From positions 3,782,001 through 3,846,000 of the forward strand of contig NZ_CP104578.1 of the NCBI RefSeq assembly GCF_036826855.1: a stretch of 64,000 nt of DNA, written 5' to 3'. This stretch comes from Streptomyces sp. SJL17-4 (lineage in GTDB: Bacteria > Actinomycetota > Actinomycetes > Streptomycetales > Streptomycetaceae). Numbering within the stretch: the first letter of the stretch is position 1; every line of letters starts with the position of its first letter. Below the pieces are notes generated by a model, which did not search any database, had not been told where the DNA came from, and saw nothing but the letters and a program-made list of their open reading frames with translations. The position numbers and the translations under genes were made by a program. Below, piece after piece: positions 34,716 to 42,706 of this stretch.

Positions 34716-36751
34716 GCGGTCTGGTCCTCCTGTGCTGCTTCGGTCGTGGCGTCGTCGGAGACGACGGCGAGCAGGGCACCTACCTCGACCTGGCGGCCGG
34801 GGGCGGCGTGGAGCGCGGTGAGCGTGCCGGAGGCGGGGGCGATGACGCGGTGCTCCATCTTCATGGCCTCCAGCCAGAGGAGCGGCTGCCCGGCGGTGAC
34901 GCGGTCGCCGACGGCGAGACCGTCGGCGACCCGGACGACGGTGCCGGGCATGGGCGCGAGCAGGGAGCCGGGGGCCGTCTGCTCGCGGGGGTCGGTGAAG
35001 CGGGGGCGGACGGTGAGCCGGTACGGACCGGCGTGCACGAAGCCGTCCCCGTACGCCGCCACGTCGAAGTCCCGTACGACACCGGCGACTTCGAGCCTGA
35101 CGCGATCGGCTGCCGCCGACACGACCCGGACGCCCTCCGGGGCCGTGACCTCGTACCCGCCGTCCCGCGTCGGCCGGTACCGGACCTCGTGATCCCCGTA
35201 CGTCCGCGTCTCGTCCTGCGAGCGCAGGTTCCGCCAACCACCCCCAAAACGACCCCTGTTGGCGGCCGCCTCGGCGAGGGCGGCGGCGACGGCCGCATAC
35301 GCCTCACCGGCCCGGGGCCCCGTCAGCGCGGCGAGGTTCCGGTCGTAGAAGCCGGTGTCCAGCAGCCCCGGGTCCCCGAACTCCGGGTGGCGGAGGGAGG
35401 CGACCAGGAGGTCCCGGTTGGTGACCGGACCGTGGATCCGGGCCCGGTCCAGGGCATGGGCGAGCTTGCGGACCGCCTCCGCGCGGGTGGGGGCGTGGAC
35501 GATCACCTTGGCGAGCATCGGGTCGTAGTGGACTCCGATCGCGTCCCCGGAGACGTACCCGGTGTCGAGGCGGACGGTCCGGCCCTCCCCGGGCCTCCGG
35601 CTCTGCCCGCCCCTCCGGCCCTCCCCGGCCCTCCGGCTCTCCCCGGGCAGCTCGAAGAGGTGCAGGACGCCCGTCTGGGGAGCCCACGCGCGCGCCGGTT
35701 CCTCCGCGTACAGGCGCGCCTCGATCGCGTGGCCGCGCGGGGCCGGGGGCTCCGGCGGCAGGGCGCGGCCCTCGGCGACGGCGAGCTGGAGGGCGACGAG
35801 ATCGACCCCGAACACCTCCTCCGTCACCGGGTGTTCGACCTGGAGGCGGGTGTTCATCTCCAGGAAGTGCGCCCTGGGGGTCCCCCCTGCTCGAGCGAGG
35901 CCGAGAGCTTGGGGGACGTCCGCCACCAGGAACTCGACCGTGCCCGCGCCGACGTAGCCGACGGCCTTCGCCGCCCGGACGGCCGTGTCCAGGAGGGATG
36001 CTTCGAGCGCGGCGGGCAGACCGGGCGCCGGCGCCTCCTCGACGACCTTCTGGTGGCGCCGCTGGAGGGAACAGTCACGGGTGCCGAGCGCCCAGGCCGT
36101 GCCGTGGGTGTCGCAGAGGAGCTGGACCTCGACGTGCCGCCCGTTCTCGACGTACGGCTCGACGAACACCTCGCCGTCGCCGAAGGAGCTGAGCGCCTCT
36201 GCCGAAGCGGCGGCCAACTCCCCCGCAAGCTGGTCGAGTTCACGTACGATCCGCATGCCCCGGCCGCCGCCGCCCGCCGCCGCCTTCACCAGGACGGGCA
36301 GGTCGGCCTCGGTCACATCCGTCAGGGGCGCGATGCCGAGGAGTTCCTTCGCCCGGGTCTTCGAGGCCATCGCCTCGATCGCCTCCGGCGGCGGACCGAT
36401 CCAGACCAGCCCTGCGTCGATCACCTGCCGGGCGAAGTCGGCGTTCTCGGAGAGGAAGCCGTAGCCGGGGTGGACGGCGTCCGCGCCCGCGGCGAGCGCC
36501 GCCCTCACCACCAGGTCGCCGCGCAGGTACGTCTCCGAGGGCGCCGCCCCCGGCAGCCGTACCGCCGTGTCCGCCTCCCGTACGTGCAGGGCGTCGGCGT
36601 CCGCGTCGGAGTACACGGCGACGGTGGACATGCCCAGCTCACGGCAGGTGCGGAAGACCCGGCAGGCGATCTCGCCCCGGTTCGCGACGAGCACGGAGGT
36701 GATCAACGAGGTCGTCGGGGTCGTCGAGGTCATCGGGGTCGTCGAGGTCAT
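34712..36751 (-). CDS. Acyl-CoA carboxylase alpha subunit (biotin carboxylase plus BCCP)
   Basis: A 679-residue biotin enzyme. Biotin carboxylase domain (VLVANRGEIACRVFRTCRELGM, ATP-grasp KAAAGGGGRGMRIV, catalytic FLEMNTRLQVEHPVTEEVFGVDLV) is followed by a linker and a C-terminal biotinyl domain with Lys631 in EAMKMEH. A Gly/Arg-rich insert (RRAGEGRRGGQSRRPGEGR) and a tandem N-terminal MTSTTPMTSTTPTTS are odd. It is paired with the carboxyltransferase gene 11 bp upstream, as in methylcrotonyl- or geranyl-CoA carboxylases. Start 36751 is weakly supported; ATG 36733 is the alternative. Confidence 0.9.
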   Translation of the reverse strand: MTSTTPMTSTTPTTSLITSVLVANRGEIACRVFRTCRELGMSTVAVYSDADADALHVREADTAVRLPGAAPSETYLRGDLVVRAALAAGADAVHPGYGFLSENADFARQVIDAGLVWIGPPPEAIEAMASKTRAKELLGIAPLTDVTEADLPVLVKAAAGGGGRGMRIVRELDQLAGELAAASAEALSSFGDGEVFVEPYVENGRHVEVQLLCDTHGTAWALGTRDCSLQRRHQKVVEEAPAPGLPAALEASLLDTAVRAAKAVGYVGAGTVEFLVADVPQALGLARAGGTPRAHFLEMNTRLQVEHPVTEEVFGVDLVALQLAVAEGRALPPEPPAPRGHAIEARLYAEEPARAWAPQTGVLHLFELPGESRRAGEGRRGGQSRRPGEGRTVRLDTGYVSGDAIGVHYDPMLAKVIVHAPTRAEAVRKLAHALDRARIHGPVTNRDLLVASLRHPEFGDPGLLDTGFYDRNLAALTGPRAGEAYAAVAAALAEAAANRGRFGGGWRNLRSQDETRTYGDHEVRYRPTRDGGYEVTAPEGVRVVSAAADRVRLEVAGVVRDFDVAAYGDGFVHAGPYRLTVRPRFTDPREQTAPGSLLAPMPGTVVRVADGLAVGDRVTAGQPLLWLEAMKMEHRVIAPASGTLTALHAAPGRQVEVGALLAVVSDDATTEAAQEDQTA

Positions 36752-36762
36752 CGGGAGGGGCC

Positions 36763-38364
36763 TCACATTCGGAAGACGCCGAAGCCGCCGCGCGCGCCCT
36801 CGACCGGTGCCGTGTGGATCGCGGAGAGGCACAGCCCGAGGACCGTGCGGGTGTCGCGGGGGTCGATGACCCCGTCGTCGTAGAGCCGGCCGGAGAGGAA
36901 CATCGGCAGCGACTCGGACTCGATCTGCGCCTCGACGAGCGCCCGGAGACCGGCGTCGGCCTCCTCGTCGTACGGCTGCCCCTTCGCGACAGCGCTCGCC
37001 CGGGCCACGATGGAGAGGACACCGGCGAGCTGCTGCGGACCCATGACCGCGGACTTGGCGCTCGGCCAGGCGAAGAGGAAGCGCGGGTCGTACGCCCGGC
37101 CGCACATGCCGTAGTGCCCGGCGCCGTAACTCGCCCCCATGAGGACGGACAGATGGGGGACTCGGGAGTTCGACACGGCGTTGATCATCATCGCGCCGTG
37201 CTTGATGATGCCGCCCTGCTCGTACTCCTTGCCGACCATGTAGCCGGTGGTGTTGTGGAGGAAGACAAGCGGGATGTCGCGCTGGTTGGCGAGCTGGATG
37301 AACTGCGCCGCCTTCTGCGACTCCGGGCCGAAGAGGACACCCTGCGCGTTGGCGAGGACGCCGACCGGGTACCCGTGCAGGCTCGCCCAGCCGGTGACCA
37401 GACTCGGCCCGTACAGCGGCTTGAACTCGTCGAAGTCCGAGCCGTCGACGATCCGGGCGATCACCTCGCGCGGATCGAACGGCGTCTTGAGGTCCCCGGG
37501 CACGATCCCGAGCAGCTCGTCCTCGTCGTACTTCGGGGGCTCGGCGACGGTGACCGGATCGGGCTGGGCCTTGCGGTGGTTCAGACGGGCCACGATCCGG
37601 CGGGCCTGACGGAGCGCGTCGGCCTCGTCGACGGCGTAGTGGTCGGCGAGCCCGGACGTCCGCGCGTGCATCTCGGCACCGCCGAGGGACTCGTCGTCGC
37701 TCTCCTCCCCCGTCGCCATCTTCACCAGCGGCGGACCGCCGAGGAACACCTTCGACCGCTCCTTGATCATCACGGCGTGGTCGGACATGCCGGGGACGTA
37801 CGCGCCACCGGCCGTCGAGTTGCCGAAGACGACCGCGACCGTGGGGATGCCGGCGGCGGAGAGCCGGGTGAGATCGCGGAAGAGCGCCCCGCCGGGGATG
37901 AAGATCTCCTTCTGCGAGGGGAGGTCGGCACCGCCGGACTCGACGAGCGAGATCACGGGCAGACGGTTGGCGAACGCGATCTCGTTGGCCCGCAGGGCCT
38001 TCTTCAGCGTCCAGGGGTTGGAGGCGCCGCCGCGCACGGTCGGGTCGTTGGCGGTGATCAGACACTCGACGCCCTCGACGACCCCGATGCCGGTGATCAG
38101 GGAGGCGCCGACCGCGTAGTCGCTGCCCCAGGCGGCGAGCGGCGACAGCTCCAGGAAGGGCGAGTCCGGGTCCACGAGCAGCTCGATCCGCTCTCGGGCG
38201 AGCATCTTGCCCCGCTTGCGATGCCGTGCGACGTACTTCTCGCCGCCGCCCGCGAGGGCCTTGGCGTGCTCGGCGTCGAGGGCGGTGAGCTTGTCGAGCA
38301 TGGCGGCGCGGTGGGCCCGGTAGTCGGATCCGCCGGTGTCGAGGGCGGAGGCGAGGACGGTCAC
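36763..38364 (-). CDS. Acyl-CoA carboxylase beta subunit (carboxyltransferase)
   Basis: A 533-residue carboxyltransferase of the MCC/GCC type: KRGKMLARERIELLVDPDSPFLELSPLAAWG, the oxyanion loops SLVESGGADLP and FGNSTAGGAYVPGMSDHAVMIK, and GMCGRAYDPRFLFAWPSAKSAVMGPQQLAGVL. This last region resembles methylcrotonyl-/geranyl-CoA carboxylases rather than propionyl-CoA carboxylase. GTG 38364 overlaps the AtuA-like stop as GTGA. It carboxylates the acyl-CoA in complex with the biotin subunit encoded just downstream. Confidence 0.9.
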   Translation of the reverse strand: MTVLASALDTGGSDYRAHRAAMLDKLTALDAEHAKALAGGGEKYVARHRKRGKMLARERIELLVDPDSPFLELSPLAAWGSDYAVGASLITGIGVVEGVECLITANDPTVRGGASNPWTLKKALRANEIAFANRLPVISLVESGGADLPSQKEIFIPGGALFRDLTRLSAAGIPTVAVVFGNSTAGGAYVPGMSDHAVMIKERSKVFLGGPPLVKMATGEESDDESLGGAEMHARTSGLADHYAVDEADALRQARRIVARLNHRKAQPDPVTVAEPPKYDEDELLGIVPGDLKTPFDPREVIARIVDGSDFDEFKPLYGPSLVTGWASLHGYPVGVLANAQGVLFGPESQKAAQFIQLANQRDIPLVFLHNTTGYMVGKEYEQGGIIKHGAMMINAVSNSRVPHLSVLMGASYGAGHYGMCGRAYDPRFLFAWPSAKSAVMGPQQLAGVLSIVARASAVAKGQPYDEEADAGLRALVEAQIESESLPMFLSGRLYDDGVIDPRDTRTVLGLCLSAIHTAPVEGARGGFGVFRM

Positions 38365-40055
38365 AGGAGTACCTCCGGGATGTCTGTCGCGCGGGAGCGG
38401 AGCCACTCGCCGAGGGCCTTGGCCTGGGGGTCGAATCGGGCCTGGGAGGCGACGCCCTCGCCGAGGATCCCGGCGACGGTGAAGTTCAGGGCACGGAGGT
38501 TCGGCAGGACGTGCCGGGTGACGTCCAGGCCGGCGGTCTCCGGGAGGAGTTCCTTGAGCCGGGCGACGGTGAGGGTGTGGGCGAGCCACCGCCACTCCTC
38601 GTCCGTCCGGACCCAGACGCCGATGTTCGCGTCGCCGCCCTTGTCGCCGCTGCGGGCGCCGGCGAGACGGCCGAGCGGTGCCCTCAAGACCCGGCCACGC
38701 GCGGCCGGCGGCTCGGGGAGCGACGGCTCGGGGACCGGCTCCAGTTCCCTGGTCTCCGCCGGTACGGGGACGGGGACGCGGGTCCCGTCCGGGAGCACGG
38801 CCGTGTGGGGAACGTCGGCGGCCGGTACGTAGGCGCTCTCGAAGACCCCGTAGGGGGCGCCCTTCCCGGGCGGCGCGGTGACATGGAAGCCGGGGTAGCT
38901 GGCGAGGGCGAGTTCGATGGCGGCGCCGGTGAGGGCGCGGCCGACGGCCTCGGGGGCCGGATCGCGGACGACGAGCCGGAGGAGGGCGCTGGCGGTCTCC
39001 TCGGTGTCGGCGTCGGGCCGGTCGGTACGGACGAGCTCCCAACGGACCTCGCGGGGGCGGCTGTCGGCGAGAGCGTCCTCGACCTGCCCCCGCACCAGTG
39101 CGGCCTTCTCCTCGATGTCGAGGCCGGTCAGGACGAACACGACCTCGTTGCGGAAGCCACCGAGCCGGCTGAGCCCGACCTTGAGCGTCGGGGGCGGCGC
39201 CTCGCCCCGTACACCGTCGATCCGGACCCGGTCGGGGCCCTCCTGGGTGAGCCGGACGGTGTCGAGGCGGGCGGTGACGTCGGGCCCGGGGTAGCGGGCG
39301 CCGGCCGTCTCGTACAGCAGCTGGGCCGTGACCGTACCGACGTCGACGAGGCCGCCGGTGCCGGGGTGCTTGGTGATGACGGCGCTGCCGTCCTCGTGGA
39401 GCTCGGCGAGCGGGAAGCCGGGGCGGCGGAAGAGCGCCGGGTCGTGCTCACGGAAGAAGGCGTAGTTGCCGCCGGTGGCCTGGGTGCCGCACTCGAGGAC
39501 GTGCCCGGCGACGACCGCGCCCGCGAGCCTGTCGTACTCCTCGGGCCCCCAGCCGAAGTGCCACTGCGCGGGCCCGGTGACGAGGGCGGCGTCGGTGACC
39601 CGGCCGGTGACGACGACGTCCGCGCCGGCGGCGAGGCAGGCGGCGATCCCCGCACCGCCGAGATAGGCGTTGGCGGCCAGCGCGCCGTCGACGGCCGGGA
39701 GCCGGTCACCCTCCACGTGCGCGACACGCGTGGGCAGACCGAGCTTGGCGGCGAGGACGCGCAGGGCGTCGGCGAGACCGGCGGGGTTGAGACCGCCGGC
39801 GTTGGTGACGATCCGGACCCCCCGGTCATGGGCGAGCCCGAGGCCCTCCTCCATCTGGCGCAGGAAGGTCTTGGCGTATCCGGAGGCCGGGTCCTTGAGC
39901 TGGTCGCGGCCGAGGATGAGCATGGTGAGCTCGGCGAGGTAGTCGCCGGTGAGGACGTCGACGGGGCCCTCGGGCCCGCCGCCGGTGAGCATCTCGCGGA
40001 CGGCGTCGAAACGGTCGCCGTAGAAACCGGAGGCGTTGCCGATACGGAGCACCAT
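38361..40055 (-). CDS. AtuA-like DUF1446 family protein
   Basis: A 564-residue cytosolic protein of the acyclic terpene utilization AtuA family (DUF1446): LRIGNASGFYGDRFDAVREML near the start, IVTNAGGLNPAGLADALRVLAAKLGL, ADVVVTGRVTDAALVTGPAQWHFGW, ECGTQATGGNYAFF and the C-terminal AtuA-like domain with RSGDKGGDANIGVWVRTDEEW. The biochemical role is unproven in any organism I know of. ATG 40055 overlaps the upstream stop by one base (TGATG); GTG 40058 is possible. It sits second in the operon, directly before the carboxyltransferase. Confidence 0.87.
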   Translation of the reverse strand: MVLRIGNASGFYGDRFDAVREMLTGGGPEGPVDVLTGDYLAELTMLILGRDQLKDPASGYAKTFLRQMEEGLGLAHDRGVRIVTNAGGLNPAGLADALRVLAAKLGLPTRVAHVEGDRLPAVDGALAANAYLGGAGIAACLAAGADVVVTGRVTDAALVTGPAQWHFGWGPEEYDRLAGAVVAGHVLECGTQATGGNYAFFREHDPALFRRPGFPLAELHEDGSAVITKHPGTGGLVDVGTVTAQLLYETAGARYPGPDVTARLDTVRLTQEGPDRVRIDGVRGEAPPPTLKVGLSRLGGFRNEVVFVLTGLDIEEKAALVRGQVEDALADSRPREVRWELVRTDRPDADTEETASALLRLVVRDPAPEAVGRALTGAAIELALASYPGFHVTAPPGKGAPYGVFESAYVPAADVPHTAVLPDGTRVPVPVPAETRELEPVPEPSLPEPPAARGRVLRAPLGRLAGARSGDKGGDANIGVWVRTDEEWRWLAHTLTVARLKELLPETAGLDVTRHVLPNLRALNFTVAGILGEGVASQARFDPQAKALGEWLRSRATDIPEVLL

Positions 40056-40846
40056 CACCGGGCCCCTTCGGCGGGCCGGCCCGGACCCGCCGGGCCGGCG
40101 AAGGCCTGGGCGATGGTGAGCCAGTGCGCGGCGTCGGGGCCGACGGCGACGAGGGAGGTGTCGTCCCGGTGGACGCGCTGGGTGACGAGGAGACAGAACT
40201 CGAGGGCGGACCCGGTCACGGTCTGGTCGGCGTCCTCGGGCCCGTAGACCCACAACTCACCACTCGGGGATACGAGTTCCACGCGGATGGGCGCGGCGGG
40301 AACGGGCAGGCCCCGGACCAGGTAGGCGTAGTCGCGGGCGCGGTGACCGATCCAGGCGACGTGCCGGATGCGGTCGGTCGGCGCGCGGACGACTCCGAGG
40401 GCATCGGCGACGTCCTGACCGTGCGCCCAGGTCTCCATGAGCCGGGCGGTGGCCATGGCGGGGGCGCTCATGGGCGGCCCGTACCAGGGGAACCGCGCAC
40501 CGGCGGGAACGGCCCGAAGGGCCGCCTGGAGCAGCTCGCGCCCCGCGCGCCAGTGGGCGAGCAGCTCGGCGGGCGGCAGTTTCGCCCCTTCCTCGGCACC
40601 GTCGTCGACGAAACGCTCGGGGGCGGCGAGGGCCTTGGCGGTCTCGGCGGCGAAGCCGTCGGGGTCGGTGGCGGCGAGGAGCGCGGCACGGTCGGTCCAG
40701 GCGAGGTGCGCGACCTGATGGGCGATGGTCCAGCCGGGGGCGGGGGTGGGGGTGGCCCACTGCGCCTCGGTCAACTCGCCGACGAGGCGGTCGAGTTCGT
40801 CACTCTCGTCGCGCAGGTCGTCGAGGACGACGACGGGGTCGGACAC
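40055..40846 (-). CDS. DinB/maleylpyruvate-isomerase-fold protein (TIGR03084-like)
   Basis: A 263-residue protein of the mycothiol-dependent maleylpyruvate isomerase/DinB-like metal-binding fold: DELDRLVGELTEAQWATPTPAPGWTIAHQVAHLAWTDRAAL supplies the first metal His, and TARLMETWAHGQDVADALGV the HGxD metal motif. The subgroup is the one often named TIGR03084. Its role may be thiol-dependent isomerisation or detoxification of a CoA-pathway intermediate (inference). GTG 40846 has GAGGGGAG upstream. It is the first gene of the operon running down to 33582, with the shared dyad in its promoter. Confidence 0.83.
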   Translation of the reverse strand: MSDPVVVLDDLRDESDELDRLVGELTEAQWATPTPAPGWTIAHQVAHLAWTDRAALLAATDPDGFAAETAKALAAPERFVDDGAEEGAKLPPAELLAHWRAGRELLQAALRAVPAGARFPWYGPPMSAPAMATARLMETWAHGQDVADALGVVRAPTDRIRHVAWIGHRARDYAYLVRGLPVPAAPIRVELVSPSGELWVYGPEDADQTVTGSALEFCLLVTQRVHRDDTSLVAVGPDAAHWLTIAQAFAGPAGPGRPAEGAR

Positions 40847-40913
40847 GGTGCGCTCCCCTCGGGGACGGGCGTTCACGGGCCTTCGCGAGGAGCATGGCAG
40901 CGGAGAAAGAAAC

Positions 40914-40935
40914 AATCAAGCGTGCTTGCTTTAGT
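40914..40935. promoter_or_regulatory. Operator-like site upstream of the carboxylase operon
   Basis: AATCAAGCGTGCTTGCTTTA and the preceding GAAAC form a site with the inner dyad CAAGC-GT-GCTTG. It matches the 33466 site at 15 of 22 positions, and GAAACAATCAAGC is identical. It lies 68 bp before the GTG start at 40846. Confidence 0.55.
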
Positions 40936-40994
40936 TCGGGAAGGCCGGGGGGTCGGAAGTCTGGATGCCGACCCCCGCCCGCCGGCCGGCGGGA

Positions 40995-41174
40995 CTAGGC
41001 GGCGACCCGCCGGGGCCGGGGCACGAGTTCGCCCCCGCAGTTCGGACAGACGTCGCTCATCGCGTCGGCGCACGGCACGCAGAAACTGCACTCGTACGAA
41101 CAGATCCGCGCGGGCCCGTCCACCACCAGCACGGCCACCTCGCACCGCTCACACAGCTCACGCATCTCCAGAGC
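40995..41174 (-). CDS. Small zinc-ribbon protein, DUF1272
   Basis: A 59-residue Cys-rich protein: VALEMRELCERCEVAVLVVDGPARICSYECSFCVPCADAMSDVCPNCGGELVPRPRR. The Cys pairs CERC, CSYEC, CVPC and CPNC fit the DUF1272 family, presumed zinc-binding, function unknown. GTG 41174 is chosen because GGGAG lies six bases upstream and the family starts at ALEMR. It borders the large inverted repeat. Confidence 0.85.
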   Translation of the reverse strand, partial: ALEMRELCERCEVAVLVVDGPARICSYECSFCVPCADAMSDVCPNCGGELVPRPRRVAA

Positions 41175-41335
41175 CACGATCGACTCCCCCTCCTCGTACG
41201 TCGAACAACACAACGCCCCCATCGTCAGGGCGATCCCAGAGCCCCGGAAACAGCCCGGGGGTCAATGATCAACAGGATCGGGTCACGGGGAGGGGGTGAG
41301 GTCTCCGGGGTGGGCCGACTGTGGGGGTGCGGGTG

Positions 41336-41473
41336 CGGCCGCCCTCTTTCCGAGTGTGGCGGCCTCCACCACCGCGTCAAGGGCGCTCCCTTCGGTCGCG
41401 TCGCTGCGCGATGGGCTGCGCCCACCCTTGACCCGGCGGCGGAGGCCGCCTTTTCACACTCGGAGGGCGGCCG
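41336..41473. repeat. Terminal hairpin of the left repeat half
   Basis: A long imperfect stem has arms rich in CGGCCGCCCTC, CCGAGTGTG, CGGCCTCC and GTCAAGGG (41336-41383), mirrored at 41425-41473. The 41-nt loop contains TCGCGTCGCTGCGCGATGG. The right-hand hairpin is its inverted copy. It would be a strong terminator for outward transcription. Confidence 0.8.
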
Positions 41474-42073
41474 AGGGCCGGGGCCACGCAGGGGCCACGG
41501 GGGTGGTTGCGCGCCGAGGGCGCCGGTCGGGCCGGTGGGCGGGGCGAGGCCGGGCATCGGTGGGGCGTGATTTGGCTGTGTGCCTGGGTGGGTGGGGGCT
41601 TGGTTCGTAGCTCGGGCCGGTGGGTGAAGTCCGGCCGGTTCGGCGTGCGCGGTTGTTGAATGGGGCGGCCCGGCTTGGCTTGGCGGGTTGCGGCCGGCGG
41701 TTGGTTGGGATTCAGGCCCCGCTGGTCCGTGTTCGTGGGTGGTGGGAGCGGTCGGCGTGAGTTTCTTGCAGTTTCACAGTCCGATTGGGGCGATTCGTAC
41801 CCTTTGGGGAGTATGGCGGGGCCTGTTACTTCGAGAAATGCAGAGTTACTCACGCCCCACCCACCAGGAGTGACCAGCGGGGCCTGAAGCCCCGCTCCGA
41901 TCGGCATTCCGCCGCTAGGCCGGAGCCCAACCGCCCCATTCAACAACCGCGCACCCCGACCGACGGGAACGCGCCCACCGGACCCCCGTCACGAACCCAG
42001 CCCCCACCCACCGGCCGGCACACGCACGCGGCGAGCGGCCGCTGCCCGAAGCCCGGCGGTGACCCCGCCCCCT

Positions 42074-42209
42074 GGACCGCCCTCCGAGAGTGTTTTCGCT
42101 CCTGGAGGTGGTGGGTCAAGGGTGGCCGAAGGCCATCGCGCAGCGACGCGACGAAGGAGCGCCCTTGACGCGCCGCCGGAAGGAGCGACTCTCGGAAAGA
42201 GGGCGGTCC
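42074..42209. repeat. Terminal hairpin of the right repeat half
   Basis: An inverted copy of the 41336-41473 hairpin: GGACCGCCCTC and GGGTCAAGGG at the outer and inner arm ends, and a loop whose complement reads TCGCGTCGCTGCGCGATGG, identical to the left loop core. The stem bases differ between the two copies (GAGTGTG versus GAGAGT) yet still pair, so the changes are compensatory. Confidence 0.8.
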
Positions 42210-42257
42210 CACCCGCACCAAGGAAGTCGGCCCACCCCAAGGACCCCAAGACCCCCC

Positions 42258-42635
42258 TCAGTGCCGCACCAAGCAAAACGGATGCCCCGCCGGATCCGCA
42301 TAGACGCGCCAGCCTCGGTCGCCCTCTCCCGCGTCCAGGAGCCTCGCGCCCCGCGCCAGGACCTCTGCCTCGGCCTCATCCAAGTCCCGTACCTCGAAGT
42401 CGAGGTGCGACTGCTGCGGCCGCTCGGCGGTCGGCCACGTCGGTGGGCGGTAGTCCGCGACCCCCTGGAAGCAGACGACCAGCCCTCCCGGGGTGTGCAG
42501 GGTGGACCAGTCCTCGTCCAGCGACCATCGGCCGTCCGGCCGGTCCACCTCCCCACCCAGCACCGCGCGGTAGAACTCGGCGAGTTCCGCGGGAGCCGGG
42601 CAGTCGATGACCAGGCACTGCAGTTCAGCGATCAT
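42258..42635 (-). CDS. VOC-family (glyoxalase/bleomycin-resistance fold) protein
   Basis: A 125-residue single-module vicinal-oxygen-chelate protein: IAELQCLVIDCPAPAELAEFYRAVLGGEV, VVCFQGVADYRPPTWPTAERPQQSHLDFEVRDLDEAEAEVLARGARLLD and VYADPAGHPFCLVR are typical of the YycE/glyoxalase-like actinobacterial group. The His in SHLDFEV is a likely metal ligand. Substrate unknown, cytosolic. Its 3' end abuts the large inverted repeat (20 bp away), so that repeat may also affect its termination. Confidence 0.87.
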   Translation of the reverse strand: MIAELQCLVIDCPAPAELAEFYRAVLGGEVDRPDGRWSLDEDWSTLHTPGGLVVCFQGVADYRPPTWPTAERPQQSHLDFEVRDLDEAEAEVLARGARLLDAGEGDRGWRVYADPAGHPFCLVRH

Positions 42636-42654
42636 GCGCGGATCCTAGGCACGC

Positions 42655-42706
42655 CCGACCTGCCCCTCCGACCTGCCCCTCCGACCTACCCCTCCGCCCT
42701 ACCCCG
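42655..42706. repeat. Four 13-bp tandem repeats over the exporter stop codon
   Basis: CCGACCTGCCCCT occurs twice, then CCGACCTACCCCT and CCGCCCTACCCCG, contiguous from 42655 to 42706. They span the 3' end and stop of the EamA gene (42686). Confidence 0.8.

Larger units (their letters stand above)
41307..42238. repeat. Giant imperfect inverted repeat without genes
   Basis: The two halves mirror each other. GGGGTGGGCCGACT at 41307-41320 mirrors AGTCGGCCCACCCC at 42225-42238. GTTGTTGAATGGGGCGG (within 41645-41668) mirrors CCGCCCCATTCAACAAC (within 41931-41954). TTCAGGCCCCGCTGGTC (41711-41727) mirrors 41872-41888. A 22-bp arm at 41587-41608 mirrors 41991-42012 with one mismatch. The inner arm pairs share one exact dyad centre at 41799.5. 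Near the centre both halves contain GGCGTGAGT..CT.TGCA.TTTC. It is best read as two head-to-head copies of a roughly 450-bp unit. Bases 41175-41306 hold nothing recognisable. Confidence 0.85.

Noticed and set aside
34712..39042. Very long minus-strand frames extending the carboxylase subunits upstream by hundreds of codons
   Set aside because: The extensions are Arg/Pro-rich shadows of the neighbouring genes; family start motifs and overlapping stop/start codons fix the true ends.
41377..41946. A 189-codon minus-strand frame inside the inverted repeat
   Set aside because: Low-complexity Pro/Arg composition with no recognisable family, and it spans the repeat halves and the hairpin; the palindrome explains the sequence better.
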